In this document: positions 20,101 through 33,633 of the stretch, in pieces
Layout of the letters: each line of letters begins with the position of its first letter
How positions within the stretch are numbered: the stretch's first letter is position 1
Source of the DNA: Aphrophora alni
Lineage: Eukaryota; Arthropoda; Insecta; Hemiptera; Aphrophoridae
Reading direction: 5' to 3'
NCBI GenBank assembly: GCA_963513935.1
Contig: OY740767.1
Span: forward strand, 78,165,360-78,229,359
Length of the DNA: 64,000 nt
Made by a program: the position numbers and the translations under genes
Notes under the pieces: model-generated
What the model saw: the letters and a program-made list of their open reading frames with translations, nothing else
The model's database searches: none
What the model was told of the DNA's origin: nothing

Positions 20101-23100
20101 TTCATACATTTTTCGTACATGTCACATAAATAAATAAATTTGTTCAACATTGCTACACTTGAGAGGTACCTCATTCTGGTGTATTTCTCATTTAATAACG
20201 AAATATACATACAAAACAAAGGCCTAACCATGGGATCACCATTATCCGGAATAATGGCTAAAATATTTCTTAATGACATTGAGAACAAACACATAATGAA
20301 TGTAAACAACCAATTCAGGAAAAATCTCATATACTATCACAGATATGTTGATGATATATTATGCCTATTCAATGGTTCAACAAGACAAATTGACAACTTC
20401 AACAAATATATAAATAAAATTCACCCAAGCCTAAAGTTCACTTCAGAAATAGAAACCAACAATAGCATTTATTATTTAGACCTAACCATCACAAAAATAG
20501 ATAATAAACACAACTTTAAAATATACAGAAAGCCAACACAAACCAGCCATACTATAAACGCATCTTCGAACCATCCACAATCACACAAAATAGCAGCATA
20601 CAATAGCATAATATATCGAGCTCTAACCATACCCATGCAACAAGATGACCTAAACAATGAAATGGAAATTATCAAACATATAGCGCAAAACAATGGTTTT
20701 AAATCTTCAATGGTGGACAAACTCGTACATAAAAACAGAAAAAACTTGAAAACCATAGCAAACCTCTACACTGCAACAATAGCAACAAAAAGACAAAATT
20801 CATTCCAATTCAATACACACCAATTTTTGATCAGTATGTCCGCAACTCTTTCAAGAAATACAACTACAACATAGCCTACAGAACAAGAAACAGTTTATCA
20901 CAATATTTCAACCACACAAAAAATAACCATGACCTATACAACAATAGTGGCATATACAAACTAAATTGCAGTGATTGTGATAAATATTACATTGGACAAA
21001 CAGGCAGAACATTTAGAGAAAGATTTAAAGAGCATATACCTAGCAGCAGAAACAATAGAACTACAAACTCAGCATTCACGGACCATTTAATTGATAACAT
21101 ACATTCTTACACCAGCATACAGGATAATATGTCAGTGATACATAAAATAAATAAAGGTCACACCATGAATGTCATCGAAGAATATGAGATTTATAAACAC
21201 CACAAAAGCAATCCAGAAAAAAATTTAAATGAAAAATTGAATTTTGCTTCCAATTGCCTTTATGATCTAATATTTTGCCAACAACATAAAATCAAGGAGA
21301 CAAGAAAATCTAGTAGGGCACAAGGTACAATCTGATAAGCATTGAACAGAGCTGCACCTTTATCTTTCCAAATCAGTCTTAGAGGAAATACACCAGAATG
21401 AGGTACCTCTCAAGTGTAGCAATGTTGAACAAATTTATTTATTTATGTGACGTGTACGAAAAATGTATGAAAATATGTGTTACAATAAGTGTTGTGTATA
21501 TATAAGTGTTTGAGTGGACATAGATGCTGCCTGTGGCAGTGAAACATGTAGCCACATAAAAGGTAAAATACAAATACAGACTACATTTGACAGAAAATAA
21601 ATCATATATACAAAATGATTGGTTTCGTTGCATATATAACTCAATAAATCGTCATTGAAATAAATATAAAAGTAATCAATGGTTCTAGTTTCATCATCAA
21701 AAAAACTTGGCAAGATAGGGTCCTCATTGACATTGTATATTGGAATTTTGTGGCTAGGCCCAGGATCATAATATGTTACGTCTACCCATTGGTCATCATC
21801 AAGTTGTTGCAAATTAGTAGGTATAGACCTACCTGCATCTTGACTCTGAGGAATGTTTGCATTAGACACGCATACTTCATCACTCTCTTTATGATCACTA
21901 TCTGAATCACTATTACTAAGATTGTGTAAAATTACATCGTCCACATCTACATCATCAGGTTCACTTCCTGATCCAAATGAAGTTGAAAAAGAGGCATTCA
22001 TAATTTCACTGACAAACATCAAAATTAATATCGTCCGGGTTAGCCATTTTTTTAAACTACTGTAATGATACTAACTCACTAAAACTATAAAAATAATATT
22101 ACTCTTTTAACGATAAAAATTCTAAAGTTCTAACAAAAAACACTATAAATGTAAACAGTGTTCCAGTTGGAATAAACAATATGCGAGCGCAAGATATTAC
22201 ACAGTTCACGCTAAGAAGTCGACTGTGAAATACAGTTCCGAGAAATCATGTCATACGTGTCAGCGTAGACCAAATAATGGTGCCCGGTTGCTATGACAAC
22301 CAAATGATGATAGATAGCGGGCAATCTTTCACAATAAATGAACTGCAGCTGTCTGCCTATACCAAATCAACATCGCTCTGCAATCTATTAAAATTTTGGT
22401 GAACTAAATTAGTCAACAGATGTCAAATATCAATTTTACGAGATTTCCTGTAATACGCATTTAACCGAGATGTTGACCTTACGAGATATCACATAATACG
22501 TGTGCAAAGGGTTTAGACAAAATCATAGGTTTATACTGACTTCAAAATTAATTCATAAAACATTTATTGTAACAATATTTGTACATAAAAACCATCTAAA
22601 AAGGTTCAGTAACTTCTGCCTTGACTATTTTTACAACACTGGATGGACTAAATAAATTGGGCTTAAAACTCTAAAAACTTCATCTAAACCATTTGTGTGA
22701 TGGGAGCGGATAAGTGATGTGTCATTTTGTTAGAAAATTGATGGATTGTGTTTCTAAAAAAATATATATTGATATTGCTTATGTCAATAAAAGATCTTTC
22801 ATTCGCAGTTTCGAGTTTGTTATTATGGCCTTTAATGAATTTTGAGAGTAATAATTTTTCATTAGCTTGTTGCAATTTGGATGAATTTGGTCTGAATGGT
22901 GAATTCACAATGTTGAATCAATGCCTGAAGTTATAAATATAATTTTATTTCTACTCACCAGTGGTTCGTAGCTAGAATATTATATATTAGCTACTTCACT
23001 GTTTTTATCTCTATACTTTTATTCAAAACATTTATTCTTTTTCTTCCTGTGTCTAAAATATGATGTTGCCTGTTTGGATACTTAATAGAATTGCCGAAAC

Positions 23101-26100
23101 CTTTCTTTTTCACCATAGAGACTTTTTCCTCCCAAGTGGTAGTTCTTCTTTTTCTCTTTTACCTAAAAGACCCCCCCCCCAACTAGTTACATATAGTGTG
23201 AATATTGTCACTGTGTAATGTTGCACAAATTATAATGTATGGAGATACAAAATTTGAAAAGATATTTATATCTACTGTAATATGTGGTTTGATGAAATGT
23301 GTTATATTTTTGGTAGGTGATGGTGAATAAGTATAATTGGGTGGTTTTCATGTTATGTATGTATAATCTTATAACTTTGGAATTTCAGTGTCATTACAGT
23401 ACCAATACCTTCCTCCTGCTGTTTCACTTATTTAAAAAAACCCTTCACAGTGGAATTCAGTCCATCATTAAATATCATCTTCTCAATTTCTTGTCAATGT
23501 TAAGGGATTCATCTGTCATTTTGATTTTAGTTTATTAGTTTAACTATATCCTCATCAGTCAATTTGAACCAACCATCAATTCATTCACAATGAATGAAAA
23601 AAACTGAAGCATCTTCATATTTAGAAAGGTGTTGTAAATAAAGCAGGACTATGTACTTGGTGTAAATCGGGTGTTTCCATGTTTTTGTAACCTTGATCGC
23701 CTAACAACAATTTCCAATAATTCTTTTTATACGCTGAGTCACCTTATGAAGAAGCATAGTACTTGTGGCGGAAGATTCTTCAACAATAGGAGTGTGAAAT
23801 CTAATTAGTCACACCTCATCGAGCATCCAAATTAAACTTTAAATGTTAAGAAGCTAAATTTTTGGTGAAAATAGTGACAAAATTTTTTTGTAGTTTAATG
23901 TAGAGTAAAGACTTTATCTTCTATGTTCAGGTTATCATCATTATCTTTATCGTTTTCATTGTTTCGGCTATCATTGGGAAAACCTCACTGAGTGTAAAAT
24001 GATCGCAATACTGTGATGGAGGGCATTGGAAATAAGATAAAGATCGAGTAATCATAATTCCCTGGCTGAATGTACTTGCATTATCCCAGAAATAGGCGGA
24101 ATTGGTAATGAAGCAATCTTTTTTTTTTATTATTTCAATAACCTGGTATTTCCATCAGCAAAATGTTGATTCCTGTTATTGCAATAAGTACAGTCTTTAG
24201 CACAAGTGATGTTATTACCATAGAGTACTTTCCTATCTGCTGTCCACTTTAGGGTTCCATCCACTCCATCAATCAGAACTATGCTGTGACCCGCCTCGAT
24301 ATACTTTCTTACTGAGGGAAATCCTGTTAATGCGATCGTCTTCAAATAATCTAATTAGTTCTTTATTTATAATTTGTTGATTTTTTTTCTTTTCTAGTAT
24401 ATTTACAAGTGTCCTCAGATACAGTCAAAACTTTGTTTGATTTGTAAAGCACCAAATTCCTAAAATATGTCTGGATTCAGTATTTCTTCAACACTTTGTT
24501 TCTGATAACTTTATGCATTTGCTGCGTTTTCTTTTTAGAATCACACACTGCCTTTTTGACTTTGAATTTGATTTTGTAATGCAAATCCCAAAAATAACTG
24601 TTTTTTAACTTGAGGAGAAACTCTTTCACGACCTACAACTTTTAATACTTGTTTTTGGGGGATAGCGAATTCATAGTTTTTAGTTTTTGTGTTGTGTTGT
24701 ATAGCATTTATTATATTTTTCCAATTTTCTTTTCTTTGTAAAAGTTTAATTCCTTCTTGTTGTTTTTTTAATGTTTGGTAAACCTTTGATTTATTCTTAT
24801 GAATTTTCTTATGTTTTCTTTTTTTCTGTGAAGATTCTTCTTTTCCATTTCTTTCTGGAGATCCTGTTGGAGTCTCTGGATGAGTATTTGCAGTTGCTTC
24901 AGCAAGGGCTATATTTTTTAATTTCCAAATTTTGTTACGTTCTCACCAGTATTTTTTCATTTTGCAATGTTCCCTTGGGGTCATGTAACTCACTTTTAAA
25001 CATTTGTTTTCTTTTTTAACTTTTCAAGGCGGTCTCTATCGTATTTCCTTTTCACTTCCATTTGTTCTTCACTAAGTTGAGCTCTTCTCTTCCTTTGTCT
25101 TTCTTGCTACTTCCTTTTGCCGTTCATATTTTGCTGCTGCTGTCATTTTCGTCATACAAGGCATTCTTCTCTTTTTCACAAAGTAATAGGTCTTCTAAAA
25201 CAAAACCGGACAGGAAAAATTGCAAAACAAAAACCAATTCTATTAGTTTTCCTGTTCTAAAAGTAAGTTATTCTTATCTTTTTTACATTATGTTTATTTT
25301 GTATTTTCTTTTGATTTTAAACCTTTTAGAAATTTAATGTTGATATTTATACAGTATACTAGTTTTTAATTGATTTATTATTTTAAAAGAATTTTAAGTT
25401 GGTATTTTAAAAAAAATAAGGCAATTTAAGACAATGTAATTAGATTAAATCATGGGAATTTATAGGAACAATTATTAAATATCTGTTGTTTATTTAAAAA
25501 TTAATATATGAATTCCAGGAAAATCATAAATAAACAATGTCTTTACTGAAAGTGGTTAACTAACAAAACGGTCACAAAATACCACAGCGGTCACGCTACT
25601 GATTTCTATGTTACGGCTATGTAATTATCAAGAAAAACTCTTGTGAAACAGCATTAATAGGCAACATAGGTTTGTCTTATTCAGGTTATGATAAAGACAA
25701 CCAATACACAACTAATTAATCATGTTGGTTATTGCAATATTTTAATATATACTTAAACTATTTACGTGACCATTTTGTAGCACAATTAAGGTACTATTAT
25801 TACTTACCTGTAATTTACATGATTTTACGTATAATATAATAAATTGAAACTATTTCAACAAAACCAGCACCATGGTAACTGATCAACTTTCAAAGACTGC
25901 TCTTCGCGCCAATTCTACCTTGAACGATATTACACAGCAGCATTTATACTTTAGGTGGTCTTTATTCAGCTGTTTTAGGGATGAGTGTTGAATAAGAAAA
26001 AAATATATAGTTATCTTGTCCTCTGCTACGATATTGGTTATGTATTAATCAACACATAACCTAAGCGTACATTCTTTGCCATAATTTTCGATCTCATTGT

Positions 26101-26724
26101 TTGTTTATTTATTATTCGACATTGAGATAGCTGATCAAGGACATTGATCAATTTGTATTTCTTAGAAAGGAAATAAATTTTAATCACTAAAAGTAGTAAT
26201 TTTTTACTATGCAACTTCATTAGTGAGAAGGAAGGAAAAGTGTTCTCATAAACATTTTTATTCTTAAATTTTTATAAAGAGTTGGCCTATTTTTTTACTT
26301 TGACCCATATTAGAAATCTTATTTTAAACCTTTAGAATCAACTAATGATGCATGTGTTGGTAGTTTGTATTTTATGTGATAGAGACCAACTTATTATTGG
26401 TAATTTAATTTCAGGTCGTAAACATTACTATTTAATTAAGTTTTTACTGAATTTATTATATTTTTTTTATCACCAAACACAAAACTAATCATTGTTATGA
26501 CTTAGAAATTGCACAGTTTGTGTACCGCTTATATCTGACTGGTGATCCAACCATTTATTTCAATTTAGTTTATGTTGTTTACATGTTGTGAGTTGGATAA
26601 AAATTTTAATATTTTGTTTTAATTTACTTTGAAAATGAATAAAAGAAAGTTATCAGATGAATTTATGGAACAATTACTTCATAGTGATAAAAAAATATAC
26701 ATATTTACAGGGTCACCGGGAAGA

Positions 26725-26755
<31 letters not shown>

Positions 26756-29700
26756 TGCCAGGATTTCAAAAAATCGTTGAAGCAAACCTTCTCAACCTAC
26801 AGGAATAATTTATTCATATTTTTTTTTTAACTGCATTTACACAGTTTTGTTGGATATAGGACATAGAGCAACTGTGTGACCTTTACATGCACAGTGATAC
26901 CCCACCTCTGCTGAGTCAGCAATTACAATGTTTTCCATGCAGCAGAAAGTACATTGTGTTATTTGGTTTGGTGAGTTAAAATCAACCTTGAGTGTTCAGC
27001 ATCGCTTTCAGCGAATTTATGAAGGACAAAATGTACTGAATGATAAAGCTATTCGTTGATGGTTCAATCTGTTTCGATTAACAGGAAAAGTTGGGAAACA
27101 ACAATCACCAGGCCAGCCGAGAACCACAAAGAAAATGTCGAACGCATCCGCCAGTGTTGTGTTAGGATTTCAACAAAATCAATAGCTCGGTGGAGCCTTG
27201 AACCCCAAATACCAAAAACAACAATTCAAAATATACTGCATAAACGATTACGTCTCCTTGCCTATAATATTCAGCTCAGACACGAGATCAAATTAATGGA
27301 TAGGCTTAAGCGAAAAGAATATGCTTGTTTTATCCTAAATGAAATTGATGACTATCCGACTTTTTAAATCAGTTGTTTAGAGATGAAGCAACGTTTCACA
27401 TTAATGGTTACGTCAATCGTCACAACTGTCAAATATGGTGATCACAACGACCTAACAAAATTCATTAGTACATACGAGACTCTCCAAAAGTGAGTGTGTG
27501 GTGTGGGTAATTTCATGACCGAGTTGTGGGCCCCTTCGTTTCCGCTGAAAGAACAATTACAGGGATACATTTCTGGGGATACATTAAGAACATAGTTTAT
27601 GCTGAGAAAATTTGTGATTTGGTGAATCTGCGGAAGCGCATCTCTGACGCTATCACGACTGTAACCCCAGAAATGATTCAACACACTTTACATGAAACTG
27701 ACTACATATTAGATGACTGCAGAGCAACAAATGGATGTCATATTGAAACTTCTAAGGTATCAAAAAAAACTCTTTTTTCCTGTACATTGTTAATGTAAAA
27801 TCATTAAATTATCTTTAATACTTTTTGAGTTGCACTTAGTTGAAATCCAGGCATTGTTTTTCGACGATCCTGTATATATAGCAACAGAAAGTGTAACAGA
27901 GGTCTACATAGGCTTTCATATACAGATATATTCTATAACAAAAACCTTAACAAAATTCCTTCTATAAATAAATTGTAAAGAACAAAGTTTTCCTTATTAT
28001 GTGACATCAAACTATCGACTAAAAATGCTTAACTACTACCCTAGGTGACATTGAAGTGGTAGGGCTTAAAAGCTTTTTTTAATATTTTTGTAATTTTGTA
28101 CAATTTTAGTGTGGCCGTCGCCTGCTTTTTAGGCCGAAAACACGACTGACTTCCTTTAGCTCTCGAAGCAGACTCTCTAACTCAAGCCGTTCCATATGCA
28201 TCTTCTCCCCTCCCCCCTTAGTAATCTCGTGCTGAGCAAACAAAATATTACCGCTGATTGTTGTGCGCTATTTATTATAGGGAAATAATTTATAATCTCT
28301 TTTCCCATTATTTTTTTTTTAATCTGGGCTCCTTGGCTGGGCTAAATCAACCCCCTCCGTACAAGTAGAGTTGCAACACTCGGCTCGTACTGTTGTGACC
28401 ATGTGACACCTGACCCCAAAGCATCAATCCCCCCCCCCAAAAATCTACAAACTGGTTAGATTTTTGAAAAACCCTTTTCGTACCAAAGTGATTGCTTCCG
28501 ACAATGCCACAACACAAATGCTACAAACTTAAAGAATAATTACATATAGAAATTTAAGATTGAAAATAGTTAATATGAAATATAAATTCCAAATAGTTAA
28601 ACAATCTGTAAAAATTAATTTACAATAAAATATTACCTCACATAATTGCTTAAAAACAATTATTGTCATCTATAGATTATGTCATCATCTTGTCCATCCT
28701 TAGACAAGGCAATACTCAAATTCAATAAACAACAAAATAAGTGTTCATCCATACAGTAACAATTTTACAGCTACAATTTTAATTTAAAATAAATGTTTGT
28801 ATGTTGGTGTTAATATGTCTTGTGTTTATTTTACTCCCCTGAAATTGAAAAAGAAAAAAGAAGAAATTTTTTGTGGGTGCTTGTGTTTGGTCGTAAGCGA
28901 AGATTCTGTTTATGTTTTACCTTTTAAGAAATATGACAAATTTGTGAAAAGATATGTCTTCACTGTTCATTAAACAAACTATATTAAATCATATATTAAA
29001 CTATTTAAAAAAATCATGGGTTTGATTGTCAGATTAGGTTAATCTGTAGATAAAAAGGTTTTCGCTCTTAGATGATCTTGTAAACATATTCTTACGAATA
29101 AAAATAAACATGTGTGTTAAAAAAAGTCTCTGATGTCACGTTGCTTTCATGTTTCGGATTTCTTCTTCAAAAACTCATTTTGGATTAAACACAAATTTAT
29201 AAGTTCTGTGAAGTTGTAGCTATTATTGGATTCAGCAAATGTTATAAATGTATTTAATGCATCAGTAGCTTCTTTCCACGAGACTTTAGGTGCACGAGAC
29301 TGTGCTGACAGTTACATCACAGTACAGTACTGTAGTATAGTATCGCGTCAGACGCAGACAAACACTGGATGACTAAGAAAAAGGGCACGCGCAGCCCACT
29401 GCACTTGCGGGAAATGTCTGTCGAGACCTGTGTGCTGTCCGAACATAACCGGAAAAAACTGACCGTGAGTGGCTCGGCTGATGCCGGTTAGTAGAATGTG
29501 CTGGTTGTTAGAATGCCGGATAAAAGAGCATCTACTGTAGTTAGATTGAATATTGATTGAAGAAATTAATATGACATTTATGAATGAGTACATTAGAATA
29601 CCTAAAAGAACACAAGAGAAAATAGAAAAAGGAAGAAAACTTATAGGAAAGTCATGAAGAAATTGGAATTTTCAAATTCAAGAGGATATAAAGTACACTG

Positions 29701-32700
29701 GAGACTGGTGGAGGAGCAGTTAAATAGAAGTAATACATTGTCTTTATTTAAGAAGCAAAATGTAGAATGGAAGAAGTCGTGCCAGACGACCTTCCGAAGT
29801 GGGAACATTTAAAGGTGAAGAAGGTCTATGAGTACACTACACAAAAAGTGAAAATTGTTGAAAATAATAAAATGTTGAAAATTATAATTTTACAATAGGG
29901 ATATTCGTGTAGTATTTACACAGTTTATAAAATGCCATACATAGTTTCTTATTAGGGTGATTATTTATATTGTTTTGCATATAATTCTTTGTTAAAGTTA
30001 TTATAAGAATATGGCAGATTTAGCTACAGCTTATATTTTTGTATTTTATAATGCTATAAATGTATCGATTAAAGTTTTTAGTATTAATTTTGGTCATTAC
30101 CTGATTATTTGTGATAATAATATATAATCATTGATCTAACAATTAATATAATTTATATACTAATGTTTTTATATTTATCTCGCTTTTTCAGTTACAGTTC
30201 TATTAAAACTTGGATTCAAGGAGGAAATACAAAAACACCTTTAGGTCCAACAATGCATATGGTAGCTGCTGCTGAAGCAGGTGTTCTTACGCTTATTATG
30301 ACAAATCCTGTGTGGGTTGTAAAAACAAGGTAAAATTACATCTGGCAATAATTTATAGTACTTTTTATGCAAAATAAGGGTTGTGAACTGTACAGAGCTA
30401 GGTTGCAGTTTATTTACCCGTGTAATTCAAAAGTACTGCAATTGAAAAACAAATTTTATATTGTACTTCTTTAACTCTTACAGATTGCAATGCTACTTGA
30501 CTAACATCACTTCTGTGATGGTATTAACTGGTAAAATTCTTCATTTCATATTTTACAGAAAATTACAAAACTTGAAATTGATTATTTTATTCCCCACCAC
30601 CTTGTTTAAAGGCAAGAAAACTTACGGTCATCATTGTCTTGAAAAGAAGATAAAATAAAGACCCCCCCTTTCTAGACCTCAAATACTCTAATAATGTCAG
30701 GGCGAAACATGAGTTGGTCTGATCAAGAGAGACCAGATAGGAAAGATGAAAGAGTACACATTAGATAATCCACAAGACTATAGAAATATTATATTAGAAA
30801 AACACATTTTCCCCCCTTGACTATTACAAAATATTATTATACAAATTATAAACACTAAATCAGCATTTTCCCCCCCTTCTTCTTTTTTTCCCCATCACTA
30901 AAATATGTGACAATATGTTTAAACAAAACAATATTAAACAACATAGAACTCTGCTCAATTATCTTAAATTTTGTGGATAAAAATAAAATGGTGAATAATT
31001 TTAAAAATCACCATTTTGATAATAAAAATTTGGGTTCTTTATTTCTTTAGTAATTATATTAAAATGGGATTTCTGAAAAAATAAATATACTAATGTATAC
31101 TAATGTAGTCAATGGGACTAGCAGTGTATGTAATGTGTCCATATCTCAAACTTCTTAGTTGTAACTTAATATACATTATTATTAAAAAAATTAAACGCCA
31201 TATTTACAATGTCAATACAAAAAGTCACTAGAGGTTGAACATGTCCTCCATTTGAATCATAAAACACAAACCTAGAGTAACAATGATTTATTAACATAAA
31301 ACTGTCTGGAGTACCTCATTTAAAATCTGTATTCAAAAAACACGTTTGGTTGGCTTATATTGTAATAATAAAAACTGATAGTCAAGAGTTTTTCAATAGT
31401 TTCCAATTTTTGGCCAATATTGTAAATTACCAATATAAAGTGTATAATAAAGGGAAATATTTCATATTTAAATTCAATGGCCTAATCACACCTGGGACTA
31501 CTGTTTTTCTTATAACGTGAAGCAAGCTCATATTATTAATGCATCTATCAATCTTACTTGAAGAGTTTATGAAAATTAGTATGATACAGTTAAATCCTTA
31601 AATAACTGAAAATTTGAAAACTAAAGCATTTATTTAAAGACTTCAGAGCATTTTGTTATCTTAGTGAAATTTGAAACTGTAGAAAAATACTTGTCATCAG
31701 TTTGGATTGAGTTTTTTCTAGCAGTCTTTTCACTGTAGCTTTAAAGTGAGATGTAAAGCACCACACTCCTACCAATAAAATATTGAGGGTACTCCTACTA
31801 TTTTAGCTTTCCTAATGGTAAAATTTGTTCCTTACAAAAGAATCTGGTTATCATAAAAACACTTCAATAATAGATATTTTTCTTCATGAAAAATTATGGA
31901 TGCAGACTTTTTGATCAAATCGTATTTCATTTGTGTAATAAATGTTTATTTTAACTTATTGTAACATTAATTAAATTGTATATTTTGTTTTTAGACTGTG
32001 TTTACAATACGGGTTAGATTCAAATATTCCCGTTTCAAGCAATAAACATTACTATGGAATGATGGATGCACTTAAGAAGATTTACAAAGTTGAAGGAGTG
32101 CGTGGCCTCTATAAGGTAATAGAATGTGGTATTAATATTTAGACAGATTTACAATTTAGTTGGTTTCCAATTTAAGTAAATAACTATATCATCCATTTTA
32201 ACTTCTTTTTAATAACTATTGGCACCAAAAAACAAAAAAATCAAGATTTATCATTCATTCATTGTCTTCTGGTTATGATACTTTCTTCATTGTATAAACA
32301 TTTAATATATTAGTTTATTATTTTTAATGTAATTTTATATGTAAATATTAACTTTCAATACAATACTATACTACATAAATTTGATTATGAATTCTTTTTT
32401 ATTATATAGTTGAAAGTGTTGTTGTCTTGGATAAAACACTTAATGTAGATTAGATTGTGACGCTACTACCTTAAGTATCCGTGACAAAAAATCCGAATAA
32501 ACAGATTAGATAATCTCTTTTGTTCGCAATAGAATCAATGCCATAGGTATCATGCTTGTTTAATTATAATCTACTTATTGAAGTAAAGTAATTTGAATGT
32601 CATCATTAATTTGTCAATTATACTTAAACAAGTTTTTGTTTTTAATACCCTTCTTTTTGTACAAGGATAAGTTTGGTTGGCTCTTTCTAAGTTTTACATT

Positions 32701-33371
32701 TAATAACTAACGTTCTGGAGCATCTCCTTACTTTACTATCACTTAATCCTTTTTCTACTTTTGAATATGTCTCTGGTAATTTGTTTGACACCAAATTTAT
32801 TATCTCACTCAACTTATTTAGGTTAATTCAGTGCCAATGTTTGTGTCAATGTCACATGACTATTTTATTTTTCCACTTTCTGGAGGTTGTGTAGAGCATA
32901 AAATTGTTGAGCAAAACTTAGTTCAGACATTATAAAAACAAATCCATAATAAAAACAATATGTTTTGAAAGGTTGACTCTATAATAATGATCAGATGCAA
33001 CTGCTGTGATATAGAACAAGTGAGTCATCCGTTTCTCCTTCTCTAAGTTATACCATTAGACTTGCCCCACTCCTCCCTACTCCCAACAGTCATGTCAAGT
33101 ATACACAAACTTGTCAACTGCGCTTCTCAATATTGCTCGAAGTTAAATTTGTCCTACTTTATAATTCATAAAATTTGTGTCAAAACCTCTTATAGAAGAA
33201 GATATATATGTCGACAGAAGATATATACCATATAAAGAGAAACCTATATTCAACATTTGTAATACCTGTAAATAAAATTTGAATACTTTGTTGTATCATT
33301 CAATTCATTAGGGTTTATGCTTACTTCAGAAATGTGTTAAACTAACTTTTGTATAACTAACTTGTTAATTT

Positions 33372-33445
<74 letters not shown>

Positions 33446-33600
33446 TTCTAGAGGAAAAGACTAAAAAAACACCTCTAATAATGTTGCCTATTAAGTCAGA
33501 TATAAAAGACCAAGACAAAGAATGAGAAAATTTGCAGACAAAAGTTACAACAAAATCAAGTATAGTAAAACAAACACTACTACTACAGTAAAACACTGTA

Positions 33601-33633
<33 letters not shown>

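Larger units (their letters stand above)
18994..21610 (+). mobile_element. Penelope-like element with inverted terminal arms
   Basis: The insert is flanked by an 11-bp target duplication, CAAAATGATTG (18983-18993 and 21611-21621), within the piggyBac coding sequence. It encodes reverse transcriptase (20140-20800) and a GIY-YIG endonuclease (20799-21335), the pair that defines endonuclease-containing PLEs. The right end (21388-21603) is an inverted copy of the left end (19025-19195 plus 20106-20187), so the copy has ~215-bp inverted arms. PLEs often carry such rearranged terminal repeats. The RT is 5' truncated, so the copy is not autonomous. Confidence 0.88.
17251..22515 (-). mobile_element. 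piggyBac element in intron 1, split by a Penelope element
   Basis: The left end is TTAA (17251-17254) followed by CTCTTTTAGCGC; the right end, read inward, is CCCTTTGCACACG next to TTTA/TAAA (22512-22515), a decayed TTAA. The - strand encodes a piggyBac transposase in four blocks: N-terminus 22022-21612, middle 18982-18372, D3 block 18370-17952, C-terminus 17940-17654. A PLE insertion (18994-21610) separates the first two. Without the insert the element would be ~2.65 kb, normal for this family. Confidence 0.82.

Noticed and set aside
24771..25337. Phe/Leu/Ser-rich + strand frames suggesting membrane proteins
   Set aside because: They are the complement of Lys/Glu-rich coding islands on the - strand, which make a better gene model.
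33374..33442. Long TA tract as a functional element
   Set aside because: Similar TA tracts occur at several places in the window and have no associated structure beyond the adjacent palindrome.
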